Shown here: in pieces, positions 17,604 to 24,830 of the stretch | Numbering within the stretch: the first letter of the stretch is position 1 | Layout of the letters: the number at the start of each line of letters is the position of its first letter | The notes under the pieces: generated by a model | Told to the model about the DNA's origin: nothing | Databases searched by the model: none | The model's input: the letters and a program-made list of their open reading frames with translations, nothing else | Source: Lujinxingia litoralis | GTDB lineage: Bacteria; Myxococcota_A; Bradymonadia; Bradymonadales; Bradymonadaceae | Length of the DNA: 64,000 bases | Direction: 5' to 3' | Assembly: GCF_003260125.1 (NCBI RefSeq) | Contig: NZ_QHKO01000007.1 | Location: forward strand, 5,001 to 69,000 | Translations under genes and position numbers: made by a program

Positions 17604-19757
17604 ATGAATGCGGCGCAGGATAGAAAGGGGAGCGCTTCGGACGGTGAGGAGCGAGGGAGTCTGATCGAGCGTTTTTTTCCTTCGGAGGCGGTGACCGAGG
17701 CCAGTCGGAAGGAGCGCTATCAGCGGGGGAAGACGGCGCACACAATATTTACCTGGTGGGCCCGGCGGCCCTTTGCGGCGGTGAGTGGAGTGGTGGTCAC
17801 GTCGTTGATGCGTGGCGATGTGCAGGTGGAGCAGGTGCGCGAGGCGGTGGAGGGATACTGCCGGGAGCGCGGTGGTCATGCGCATCAAGCCGTGATGGCG
17901 CAGCTGGCGCGCCCGGGAGAGCAGCGCGTGTTGGATATGTTTAGCGGGGGCGCGACGATTCCGCTGGAGGCGGCGTCGCTCGGGGCGCGGGCGTATTCGG
18001 TGGATAACAATGAGCTGGCGCATTTTATCCAGCGCGCGCTGCTCCAGGAGTCGCAGCGCGGGCCACAGCTGGCCGCGTTGGTAGCCCGCGAGGGGCGCGT
18101 GCTCCTGGAGGCGTTGCGGGAGGAGACCGCAGCGTTTTTTCCGGCGCGGGACGCCGGGGAGGCGGGACGCACGCTGGCGTATGTGTGGAGCCGGCAGGTG
18201 CGGTGCGGGGCGTGCGATGGCGAGTTTTCGCTCTCGAAGCGGCCCTGGCTCGTCAAGCGCGGGGGGAGGGCCGTGCATGTGGCCCGGCGGCCCGACCCGG
18301 CGTTGCAGACGATGTCGACGGAGCTGTGTGACCATGGCGAGCCTCCCGAGGAGGGGAGGGCCTGGTCGGGGCGGCGCGCGATCTGCCCCTTTTGTGAGGC
18401 GGAGATGACGCGCGGGGCCCTGGTGGAGGCGCTCAAGGTCAGTGGCAGCGAAGAACTCTCGGCGCTGGTGCGATCGACCGGGCGATGGACGCGGGGGCGT
18501 AAGAGCTATGTGCGCGCCGAAGGCGCGCTGGCGTCGGCATCGATGCTTCAGGAGGCCCTCGCCAGGGACCTTCGGGCGTTGTCTGCGGAGCTGCCCGAGG
18601 TGGAGCTGCCGCAGTGGTCGGGTGTGACCAACCCCTCGCTCTACGGCCTGGCCGGGCATGCCGAGCTCTTCAGCCCTCGTCAACTCGCCGTGTTGGTGCG
18701 CCTGTGTCGCTTGCTCGGTGAGCATCATCGACGCTGGGAGCTGGTGCATGGCGCGGAGCTGGCGCGGGCGCTGGCGGCGTTTTTGTCGGGACTCCTCGAT
18801 CAGCTCGTCGACTGGAACAGTCGGCTCACCACCTGGATTGCGCAGAACGAGCAGGTGGGGCGCGCGCTCAGCGGCCCGGGGATCCCGATGGTGTGGGACT
18901 TCGCCGAGATCGACCCCACCGAGGAGGGGCCGGCCAACCTCTGGGATAAGCTCGACCGCATCGTTCGGGGGCTTAAGAGCGTGCCTTGTTTTGAGCATGT
19001 CCCGGTGGTGCTCCGGGCCGACGCGCGTTGCCTGCCCTTTGAGGATGGTTTCTTTGACGTGGTCGCTACCGACCCGCCCTACTTCGACAACCTCTATTAT
19101 AACGTGCTGGCCGACTGCATCTTTGTCTGGAAGCGCCTGGCGCTGGGGGCGGTGTTTCCGGAGCTTTTTGCGGCGCCGCGCACCGATCAGAGCCGTGAGC
19201 TGACGATGAACCGGCACGTGCACACCTCAGCCCAGCTCGCGCAGCAGCATTACACCCGGGGGATGACTCAGGTGCTGGCCGAGGTGCGACGGGTGCTCAA
19301 GCCGCAAGGGGTATTGTCGATGATCTTTGCCCATAGCACCGTGGAGGCCTGGGCGGCGATGGTGCAGGCCTTTGATGAGGCGGCGCTGGCCCTGGTGGCG
19401 GTCTGGCCCATGAATGTGGAGCGTTCGCAGCGCCCGCGGGCGATGCGCTCGCGGGCGGTGAACACGTCCTTTGTGCTGGTGGGGAAGCGTCGGCTGAAGG
19501 AGCCGCCTCCGGTGAGCTGGGATGAGGTGCAGCAAAGGCTCAAGACGCAGCTGCACCGCGAGGCCCGCGCCCTGGCCGAGCAGGGGCTCTCGATCGATGA
19601 ACAGGGGCGCACGCTCTTCGGGGCGGCCCTCGGGCTCCTCTCGCAGGCCGGGCGGCCGCTCTCCGCTGGCGAGGTGTTGAGCTGGGAGGAGCGCGTGGAA
19701 CAGGCCGCTCGCCAGGTCGAAGCGCTGGTGGAGGGGTTTGAACTCAGCCGTCGCTAA
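17604..19757 (+). CDS. Orphan DUF1156-type DNA methyltransferase with internal zinc ribbon
   Basis: 717 residues resembling COG1743 adenine-specific DNA methylases. The family N-terminal block reads LIERFFPSEAVTEASRKER..WWARRP (about 20-55). The SAM motif is LDMFSGGATIP (110-120) and the catalytic motif DPPYFDNLYY starts at D490. Between them lies a treble-clef-like zinc ribbon (RCGAC near 202 and ICPFC near 261). Family members often sit beside DUF499 ATPases, helicases or nucleases in defence islands; none is adjacent here. The start at 17604 is chosen because the family block begins 18 residues later; an open frame extends upstream to a TTG at 17469. It may be a regulatory or protective methylase, or a remnant of a lost system. 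Confidence 0.8.
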   Translation: MNAAQDRKGSASDGEERGSLIERFFPSEAVTEASRKERYQRGKTAHTIFTWWARRPFAAVSGVVVTSLMRGDVQVEQVREAVEGYCRERGGHAHQAVMAQLARPGEQRVLDMFSGGATIPLEAASLGARAYSVDNNELAHFIQRALLQESQRGPQLAALVAREGRVLLEALREETAAFFPARDAGEAGRTLAYVWSRQVRCGACDGEFSLSKRPWLVKRGGRAVHVARRPDPALQTMSTELCDHGEPPEEGRAWSGRRAICPFCEAEMTRGALVEALKVSGSEELSALVRSTGRWTRGRKSYVRAEGALASASMLQEALARDLRALSAELPEVELPQWSGVTNPSLYGLAGHAELFSPRQLAVLVRLCRLLGEHHRRWELVHGAELARALAAFLSGLLDQLVDWNSRLTTWIAQNEQVGRALSGPGIPMVWDFAEIDPTEEGPANLWDKLDRIVRGLKSVPCFEHVPVVLRADARCLPFEDGFFDVVATDPPYFDNLYYNVLADCIFVWKRLALGAVFPELFAAPRTDQSRELTMNRHVHTSAQLAQQHYTRGMTQVLAEVRRVLKPQGVLSMIFAHSTVEAWAAMVQAFDEAALALVAVWPMNVERSQRPRAMRSRAVNTSFVLVGKRRLKEPPPVSWDEVQQRLKTQLHREARALAEQGLSIDEQGRTLFGAALGLLSQAGRPLSAGEVLSWEERVEQAARQVEALVEGFELSRR

Positions 19758-19785
19758 AAGGCCCCGCGCCGCGGCACGAGATGTA

Positions 19786-19832
19786 AAAACAACGCCCGAC
19801 GAGCCCCGCTGAGGAGGGCCGGTCGGGCGTGT
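19786..19832 (-). terminator. Terminator for the lytS-lytR-ubiE operon
   Basis: On the minus strand ACGCCCGAC..GTCGGGCGTT (arms 19822-19830 and 19791-19800) is followed by GTTTTTAC. It lies 60 bp after the ubiE stop and may also stop the convergent methyltransferase gene. Confidence 0.75.
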
Positions 19833-19893
19833 GTTATCGGGGCCATGCACGACGCGCGCCCCGATGTGGGGCGTGCGCCGGACGCGACGCTGC

Positions 19894-20637
19894 TCAGTGG
19901 CCGGCGTGGGCACTGAAGAGGTTGACCGCGCCAAACGAGAGGGTGCGGGCGTTGACGTTGGTCAGGCCCACCTCGCGCATCAGATTGGCGAAGGCGTCGG
20001 CGGTGGGGAAGGCCGCGATCGACTCCTGGAGGTAGCGGTACTCTTTGGAGCCGGAGAGGAGGCTGCCGATGCGCGGGACCACGTGGTGGATGTAGAAGCG
20101 CGCCGGGCTGGCGAGCAGGCCGCGCCGCGGCTCGCTCAGCTCCAGGATGACGATGCGACCGCCGGGACGCGCGACGCGGTTCATTTCCTGAAGGGCCTTG
20201 CGGCGGTCGGGCACGTTGCGGATGCCAAAGGAGATGGCGACCGCATCGAAGCTGTTGTCTTCAAAGGGCAGCGCCTGGGCGTCGCCCTGCACAAGCTCCA
20301 CGCGCTCGGAGAGGGTCGCGCTGGCGACTTTGTCGCGACCGATCGCCAGCATCTCCGCGCTGGGATCGAGGCCGGTGACGCGAGCGTCGCGGTGGCGTTT
20401 GGCGCAGGCGATCGCCAGGTCGGCGGTGCCGGTGGCCAGATCCAAAAAGTGACCGCCTTCGGGGAGCTCCAGCGATTTGACGGCCTTGTTGCGCCAGTAG
20501 CCATCCTGACCCAGCGACATGATGCGGTTGAGCAGGTCGTAGCGCCGGGCGATGGCGTCAAAGAATTGGCCGTCGCCGCCGTCGACCTTTTTGATGGCGG
20601 CGTCGTCAGAGGTGGGCAGGGATTTTGAAGTCGACAC
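19894..20637 (-). CDS. ubiE: Demethylmenaquinone/ubiquinone C-methyltransferase
   Basis: 247 residues, the normal UbiE/MenG length. Motifs: FFDAIARRYDLLNRIMSLG near the N-terminus, the SAM site LDLATGTADLAI, FGIRNVPDRRKAL, and GGRIVILELSEP..YIHHVVPRIGSLLSG towards the end. It adds the ring methyl group in the last step of menaquinone synthesis (or a late step of ubiquinone). The gene is the third of an operon: its start is 2 nt after the stop of the LytTR regulator, and its ribosome-binding site lies inside that gene. Confidence 0.93.
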   Translation of the reverse strand: MSTSKSLPTSDDAAIKKVDGGDGQFFDAIARRYDLLNRIMSLGQDGYWRNKAVKSLELPEGGHFLDLATGTADLAIACAKRHRDARVTGLDPSAEMLAIGRDKVASATLSERVELVQGDAQALPFEDNSFDAVAISFGIRNVPDRRKALQEMNRVARPGGRIVILELSEPRRGLLASPARFYIHHVVPRIGSLLSGSKEYRYLQESIAAFPTADAFANLMREVGLTNVNARTLSFGAVNLFSAHAGH

Positions 20638-20639
20638 GG

Positions 20640-21419
20640 TTACTCCTCAAGTGCATTGGCAGACCAGGGGATGCGGGCTTTGAGCTCGGGGGCGCGGCTT
20701 CGTGCCAGGGGAACGGCGCGCTCTTCGCTTCCCAGGAGCAGACGGTAAGTCCCAGCTCCGGTAGGGGCAATATGCGAGATCGCGTCGAGACGCACGATGA
20801 AGCTGCGGTGCGAGCGGAAAAAGTGCTCCGCGGGGAGGTTTTCTTCTAAAAACTTCATGCTGAAGTCGGTCAAAAAGCTGGCTTCAGCGGTGTGAACGGT
20901 GGCGAACCCTTCCTCGGCTTCGGCCCACAAGATAGCGTCCACCGGGATCACCCGGTAGGCGCCGTGTTCTTCGACCGAGATTCGGGTCAGGGGCGTGGAG
21001 GCCGTCGGGCCGGCTGGTGAGGCCGCGGCGTCGTCGGTGGCGGGAGCGACATCGAGGCGGCGAGCGGCGCGCTCAATGGCCTGCTTTAAGCGGGCCAGGC
21101 GCACCGGTTTGAGCAGGTAGTCGGTGGCATCGAGATTAAAGGCGTCCAGGGCGTGGTCCTGGTAGGCGGTGACGAAAATCACGGCCGGGGCCCGGTCGCC
21201 CAGGCGGTCGCGCCAGAGCTGGGCCAGGCGCACGCCGTTGATGTCGGGCATGTCGATGTCCAGAAACACGACATCGATGGCCGGCCCCTCCTCCAGGCGA
21301 GCGATGGCGTCGCGAGCGTGCTCGGCCTGCTCGGCCCCGGTGATCTGGGGGCATTGTTCGAGCAGCCACAGGAGCTCTTCGCGGGCGGGGAGCTCGTCGT
21401 CGATGACCAGTGCGCGCAT
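20640..21419 (-). CDS. LytTR-family response regulator
   Basis: 259 residues. Receiver domain 1-115 with acidic pocket D8-D9, phosphoacceptor D54 (FLDIDMP), T84 and K104 (LLKPV). A linker of Ala and Thr is followed by a LytTR DNA-binding domain (about 150-255; EEGFATVHT, FFRSHRSFIVRLDAI). It is the partner of the histidine kinase encoded 16 nt upstream. The start at 21419 (MRALVIDD) places the receiver at the usual position. Co-transcription with ubiE is unusual and suggests regulation linked to quinone or respiratory state, though this is inference. Confidence 0.92.
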   Translation of the reverse strand: MRALVIDDELPAREELLWLLEQCPQITGAEQAEHARDAIARLEEGPAIDVVFLDIDMPDINGVRLAQLWRDRLGDRAPAVIFVTAYQDHALDAFNLDATDYLLKPVRLARLKQAIERAARRLDVAPATDDAAASPAGPTASTPLTRISVEEHGAYRVIPVDAILWAEAEEGFATVHTAEASFLTDFSMKFLEENLPAEHFFRSHRSFIVRLDAISHIAPTGAGTYRLLLGSEERAVPLARSRAPELKARIPWSANALEE

Positions 21420-21435
21420 AGGAAAAGGGGGGAGT

Positions 21436-22761
21436 TTAAGGGTCGATGACTTCGCGGAGTTTCTGACGGACCTGCTCGCCAAGGGAGTGTCGGGCTTTGC
21501 CGGGAGAGGTGCGGGGGATGCTCAGGGTGGCGAGGGTGCCGGGGGCATCGTCGCGTGCGCGCAGACTAAGGGAGGCGTCGCCGCGATAAAAGCGTGCAAG
21601 CCGTTCATAGACGTTTTGCAGGCCGACGCCACCCCGCGAGGAGCGCGCGGCCCCGGCGTGGCGCGGGCGCCAGGGCTGCGCGGGCGGGGAAGGGCCGTCG
21701 TCGAGCACCCGGATCTCCAGATGATGGGCGCTGGCGAGCACCTCGATGCGCACGTACACCCGGCCCTGGCGCGCGGCGTGACGAAAGGCGTTTTCGACCA
21801 GGGGCTGGAGGATGAGCGCCGGCACGCGAACCTGACCCAGCACATCGACCTCCTCGCCAGGGTCGATCTCAAAGCGCAGGCCCTCGCCGAAGCGGGCGCG
21901 TTCCAGATCGACGTAGCGGCTAAGCTGAGCGAACTCTTCGTCCAGAGTGGTCTGGTCGGCGTCGTTGGCCAGGGTGTAGCGCAGGAATTCGGCCAGATCC
22001 AGGGTGAGCTCGCGGGCCCGCGGGGCGTCGGTGCGGATGAGGTAGGCCAGGGTGTTGAGCAGATTAAAGAGGAAGTGGGGCTTGAGCTGGTACTGCAGGG
22101 CTTCGAGGCGCGCGTCCCGGGCCAGGTCGCGGGAGGCCCGGGCGTCGTGGCGAGCCAGCTCCAGTTCGCGGACCAGGCTTAAGAGGCCCATAAAGAGGAG
22201 GACCCCCACGGCGTTGGCGGCGATCTTGGCCAGGTGCAGCGGGACGCGCTCCAGGTGGAAGGTGGCCGTGGCGCTGTCGACCCAGGTGAGGATGGCGCCG
22301 AGCCCGGCGTGATGGGCCGCCTGAATGAGCACCGCCCCGATGGCCACCGAGGCCACCGCCGTGCCAAAGCGGCGGCTCCAGAGCCCGGCCAGCGTGCCTT
22401 CGAGCAGGCTGGCCGCAAACACCAGCGGGAAAAAGTGAGACGGGACCTCCAGGGCGTACACGATGCCGGCGGCCGCCCCCACCGCCAGACCCACCCAGAC
22501 GCCGCCCAGGTAGCCGGCCAGAATCACCCCGACCGAGCGGATGTTGAACTGCATCCCGTCGATCTCAAAGCCCAGAAAGCTGCCCCAGATCGCCAGGCCG
22601 CTGAGCAGGAGCACCAGCACCAGGCGGCGACGCACCGAGGCCTGGGGCCCCCGCTGCCCCAGCCAGACCTCAGCCGGGCGCAGCAGCATCAAGGTGAGGG
22701 CCAGGGCCACAAGGACCGAGACCTTCTCAAGCAGATTGAGGACCAGATGGAGCGCTTCCAT
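21436..22761 (-). CDS. LytS-like sensor histidine kinase
   Basis: 441 residues. Residues about 5-200 are multi-helical with a 5TMR_LYT signature (FNIRSVGVILAGYLGGVWVG). The His_kinase domain (PF06580 type) starts near 215 with ALQYQLKPHFLFNLLNTL; the phospho-His is in KPHFLFN (about 228). The ATPase domain has an N box VENAFRHAA and G box RGGVGLQN. Known relatives sense pyruvate (BtsS/YpdA) or cell-wall state (LytS). First gene of the operon, directly downstream of the terminator of the probable 6S RNA. Confidence 0.9.
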   Translation of the reverse strand: MEALHLVLNLLEKVSVLVALALTLMLLRPAEVWLGQRGPQASVRRRLVLVLLLSGLAIWGSFLGFEIDGMQFNIRSVGVILAGYLGGVWVGLAVGAAAGIVYALEVPSHFFPLVFAASLLEGTLAGLWSRRFGTAVASVAIGAVLIQAAHHAGLGAILTWVDSATATFHLERVPLHLAKIAANAVGVLLFMGLLSLVRELELARHDARASRDLARDARLEALQYQLKPHFLFNLLNTLAYLIRTDAPRARELTLDLAEFLRYTLANDADQTTLDEEFAQLSRYVDLERARFGEGLRFEIDPGEEVDVLGQVRVPALILQPLVENAFRHAARQGRVYVRIEVLASAHHLEIRVLDDGPSPPAQPWRPRHAGAARSSRGGVGLQNVYERLARFYRGDASLSLRARDDAPGTLATLSIPRTSPGKARHSLGEQVRQKLREVIDP

Positions 22762-22826
22762 GGGTGTCTAAAGCCTCAAAAGTTCCGCGGGCCGGGCGCC
22801 GGGCGATGGTGGCAGATGCGGGCAAG

Positions 22827-22868
22827 AAAAACGAGAGGCAACGCCCCATCTAAGGGGGTTGCCTCTCG
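22827..22868 (-). terminator. Terminator of the probable 6S RNA
   Basis: On the minus strand the 11-bp stem CGAGAGGCAAC / GTTGCCTCTCG (arms 22858-22868 and 22832-22842), with inner CCCC/GGGG pairing, is followed by TTTTTCTT. Confidence 0.85.
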
Positions 22869-22873
22869 CTGTT

Positions 22874-23074
22874 GGTATCCACCACTGTGCCGGTCTTGAG
22901 ACAAGATTTAGAAACCCTGGCTGCTACCAGGTGGGAGCTGTAATAACACTCCTTGAACGTCCTCGCCGACTCAGTTGCCGAGAGGCATGCTCGCGTCATG
23001 TCAGTGACTGCCCCCGTGTCTCTGCTTACGGGGTTTCAATAGTATCGCGTCTCGCACGAACACGGCAGAGTACC
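22874..23074 (-). ncRNA. ssrS: Probable 6S RNA
   Basis: About 201 nt on the minus strand. The ends pair into an interrupted rod: GGTA/TACC, GCCG/CGGC and GAGAC/GTCTC. The 5' strand reads CTCTGccGTGTTCG, close to the 6S 5' consensus around TGTTCG. A hairpin (CCCCGT..ACGGGG) and another (CCTGG-tagcag-CCAGG) lie on either side of a central unpaired region. The apical part contains GAGCATGC then CTCGG, as in E. coli 6S. 6S RNA mimics an open promoter and sequesters sigma-70 RNA polymerase in stationary phase. The assignment rests on length, rod shape and short motifs, so it needs a covariance-model search. Confidence 0.55.
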
Positions 23075-23245
23075 AAGTTGGGGAACTCTGAACGCCGCTC
23101 ATACTAAGCAAAGGGCCCCGGCGGGAGCAAGTGCCAAAGGTGTGAAAAGCGCTCTGGCGGCGGGCTCACTTCGGGGTTCGCCGGGAGAAAACGCCGGCGC
23201 CGCGGGGCTATTCCAGAGGTCCCCAACGCCGCCCAAAAACCAGGC

Positions 23246-23497
23246 TCAGAAGGGGAGGCGATCGGGGGTAAGCTCCCAGTGATCGCAGGCCGCGTGGCGC
23301 AACCGGGCCAGGTACGCCGGGTCGGCCAGGCGCTGGTGCAGCGGCGGCGGAATGGCGTTGTCTTTGGGGTAGCCGTAGCGCGTGGTGGCCAACTCCTGGT
23401 CGACCCAGTGGGTCAAAAGGAGGATGTCTTCGGCCAGCTCGGGGGGCACGTCCAGGCGCTCGCAGATCAGCGCGATGGGATCGGGGGCGTCGGTCAT
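23246..23497 (-). CDS. Small conserved-looking hypothetical protein
   Basis: 83 residues, mostly helical, with a leucine-rich middle (LAEDILLLTHWVDQELA) and a compact C-terminal part (HQRLADPAYLARLRHAACDHWEL). Not recognised. It starts 2 nt after the stop of the previous gene, so it is translationally coupled and forms the fourth gene of the metallothionein-sigma operon. It might be an accessory metal-response protein, but nothing in the sequence shows this. Confidence 0.6.
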   Translation of the reverse strand: MTDAPDPIALICERLDVPPELAEDILLLTHWVDQELATTRYGYPKDNAIPPPLHQRLADPAYLARLRHAACDHWELTPDRLPF

Positions 23498-23499
23498 GG

Positions 23500-23853
23500 T
23501 CAGGTGGCCGGTTGGCCCTGGATCAGGAGGTCGAGCTCCTCAAAGACCTGGCGCTCCTCCACGGTGCAGAGGCTGCGGAAGCGGGCGTAGGCCTGAGGGT
23601 CGGCCTCGTCGGTGCGCTGGGCCTGCCAGGCCTGGCGGCTCTGCCAGCGGGAGATCGCCGTGGCCACGATGAACTCCGGGGGCGCCTGTGGCGCCGGACC
23701 CTCGGCCGGGGGGGCGTCGACCAGAAAGACGCTCTCCAGGGTCTGATGCCCCTGGCGAGCGTGGGCCTGGACGACGTCGCGCCAGGCCTGGCGAAGGGCC
23801 AAAAGATCGTCGGGGCGGCAGCGCAGTTTGTACATCACGCGGATGGTCGACAT
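23500..23853 (-). CDS. ABM-fold (dimeric alpha-beta barrel) protein
   Basis: 117 residues. An N-terminal strand (IRVMYKLRC), a helix (DLLALRQAWRDVVQAHARQ), then SVFLV and a later strand-helix (FIVATAISRWQSRQAWQAQR) match the ferredoxin-like fold of antibiotic-biosynthesis monooxygenase (ABM) domains. ABM proteins bind or oxidise small aromatics or haem; no specific active-site residue is diagnostic here. The start at 23853 (MSTIRV) is favoured over 23874. It lies 34 bp downstream of the sigma factor gene. Confidence 0.55.
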   Translation of the reverse strand: MSTIRVMYKLRCRPDDLLALRQAWRDVVQAHARQGHQTLESVFLVDAPPAEGPAPQAPPEFIVATAISRWQSRQAWQAQRTDEADPQAYARFRSLCTVEERQVFEELDLLIQGQPAT

Positions 23854-23887
23854 CGAAAACGCTCGCGTTGGCAAGGGGGTAGGCGCC

Positions 23888-24427
23888 TCAGGGGCAATCG
23901 CAGCTGAGGCATTCCTGGGTGGAGGTGGTACCGCAGCGCTCCAAAAGCTCCTGCTGCATGGCGCGCCGCGCGCGGTGCAGGCGCACCGAGGCGTTGGTCG
24001 CCGAGATGCCCAGGGCGTCGGCGGCCTGCCCGACGGGCTCTTCGGAGAGGATGACGCGGCGCAGGATCTCGGCGTAGGCGTCGGGGATATCGTCGAGCGC
24101 GTCGATGCCGCAGACGCAGGTGTCCTCCCCGGCGTCGGGGGCAGGGTAGGGCCGGGGCGCGGGTTCCAGGGCCAGGCGCTGGCGCTGGCGCTTCACCCGG
24201 CCGCGGCGGCGCAGCTCGTCGATGGCCAGGCGCCGCACGATGGTGGCAAACCAGCCCTCGAGTTTTTGAGGGTCGTCGAGGGTGTGGAGCTGGTCGGCCG
24301 CGCGCACCAGCGCTTGCTGGACGACGTCTTCGGCGTCGGCGCGCTCATTTAAGCTGCGCGCGGCCAGTCCCACCCACCGATCCCAGTGGCTCATGAGCTG
24401 TGCGAGCGAGTGTTCGGTTGAGAGCAT
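23888..24427 (-). CDS. CorE-like (ECF44) metal-sensing ECF sigma factor
   Basis: 179 residues. Sigma-2 (about 10-80) contains ADAEDVVQQALVRA and WFATIVRRLAIDELRR; sigma-4 (about 115-165) contains ISATNASVRLHRARRAM. Instead of an anti-sigma gene, the protein carries its own Cys motifs: C-x-C in the linker (C104, C106) and a Cys tail (C165, C173, C176, C178; ECLSCDC). This arrangement defines the CorE-like/ECF44 group, in which metal binding to the Cys residues switches the sigma factor on or off (Cu for M. xanthus CorE, Cd/Zn for CorE2). GGAGA precedes the ATG at 24427. It lies 32 bp downstream of a metallothionein gene, its likely target or co-regulated product. Confidence 0.88.
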   Translation of the reverse strand: MLSTEHSLAQLMSHWDRWVGLAARSLNERADAEDVVQQALVRAADQLHTLDDPQKLEGWFATIVRRLAIDELRRRGRVKRQRQRLALEPAPRPYPAPDAGEDTCVCGIDALDDIPDAYAEILRRVILSEEPVGQAADALGISATNASVRLHRARRAMQQELLERCGTTSTQECLSCDCP

Positions 24428-24459
24428 CACAGTTCTCCGAGAAGGGTGGGGGGGGAGGG

Positions 24460-24618
24460 TCAGGCGCAGCAGCCGCACTTGCAGTCGGGGCCGCACTTGC
24501 AGTCGGGGCCGCACTTGCAGTCGGGACCGCACTTGCAGTCGGGGCCGCACGTGCAGCCGGAGGTGGCGCTTTCGCAGGTGCAGGTGCAGCAACAGGTGCA
24601 GGTGGTGGCGTCGTTCAT
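24460..24618 (-). CDS. Metallothionein-like Cys-rich protein
   Basis: 52 residues with 18 Cys. The N-terminal half has CTCCCTCTC (7-15) and GCTC (21-24); the C-terminal half is four repeats of the hexapeptide GPDCKC, ending GCCA. There are no aromatic residues and the only His-free metal ligands are Cys, so thiolate clusters binding Zn, Cd or Cu(I) are expected. GGAG precedes the ATG at 24618. First gene of the operon with the ECF44 sigma factor. The DNA of the repeats is an 18-bp tandem array (GCACTTGCAGTCGGGGCC on the plus strand), which may allow copy-number change. Confidence 0.85.
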   Translation of the reverse strand: MNDATTCTCCCTCTCESATSGCTCGPDCKCGPDCKCGPDCKCGPDCKCGCCA

Positions 24619-24742
24619 GGTCAGCTCCGTGGGGCTTGAGGGGTTGGGCTCGGGCCACACCGGGTGTGTGGTGAGCTTTGTCCTGAAGACGGCGGAGGCT
24701 CCGAAGATCTTACAGTCGAGGGCGATTTTTTGTGCCCGGACT

Positions 24743-24821
24743 CGCATCGCCCCCCGGCCGGGGCTCCTGGCCGGGGGGCGATGCGCCTTCACACACGCGC
24801 CGATCGCGGGTGTGAAGGCGC
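24743..24821. terminator. Tandem inverted repeats after phosphopentomutase
   Basis: Two perfect hairpins abut: a 17-bp stem (24743-24759 with 24769-24785; CGCATCGCCCCCCGGCC) and a 12-bp stem (24783-24794 with 24810-24821; GCGCCTTCACAC). Neither has a downstream T run on the minus strand. They follow deoB by 10 bp and precede the metallothionein promoter region, so they probably protect or end the deoB transcript. Confidence 0.55.
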
Positions 24822-24830
24822 CGGGGCGAA

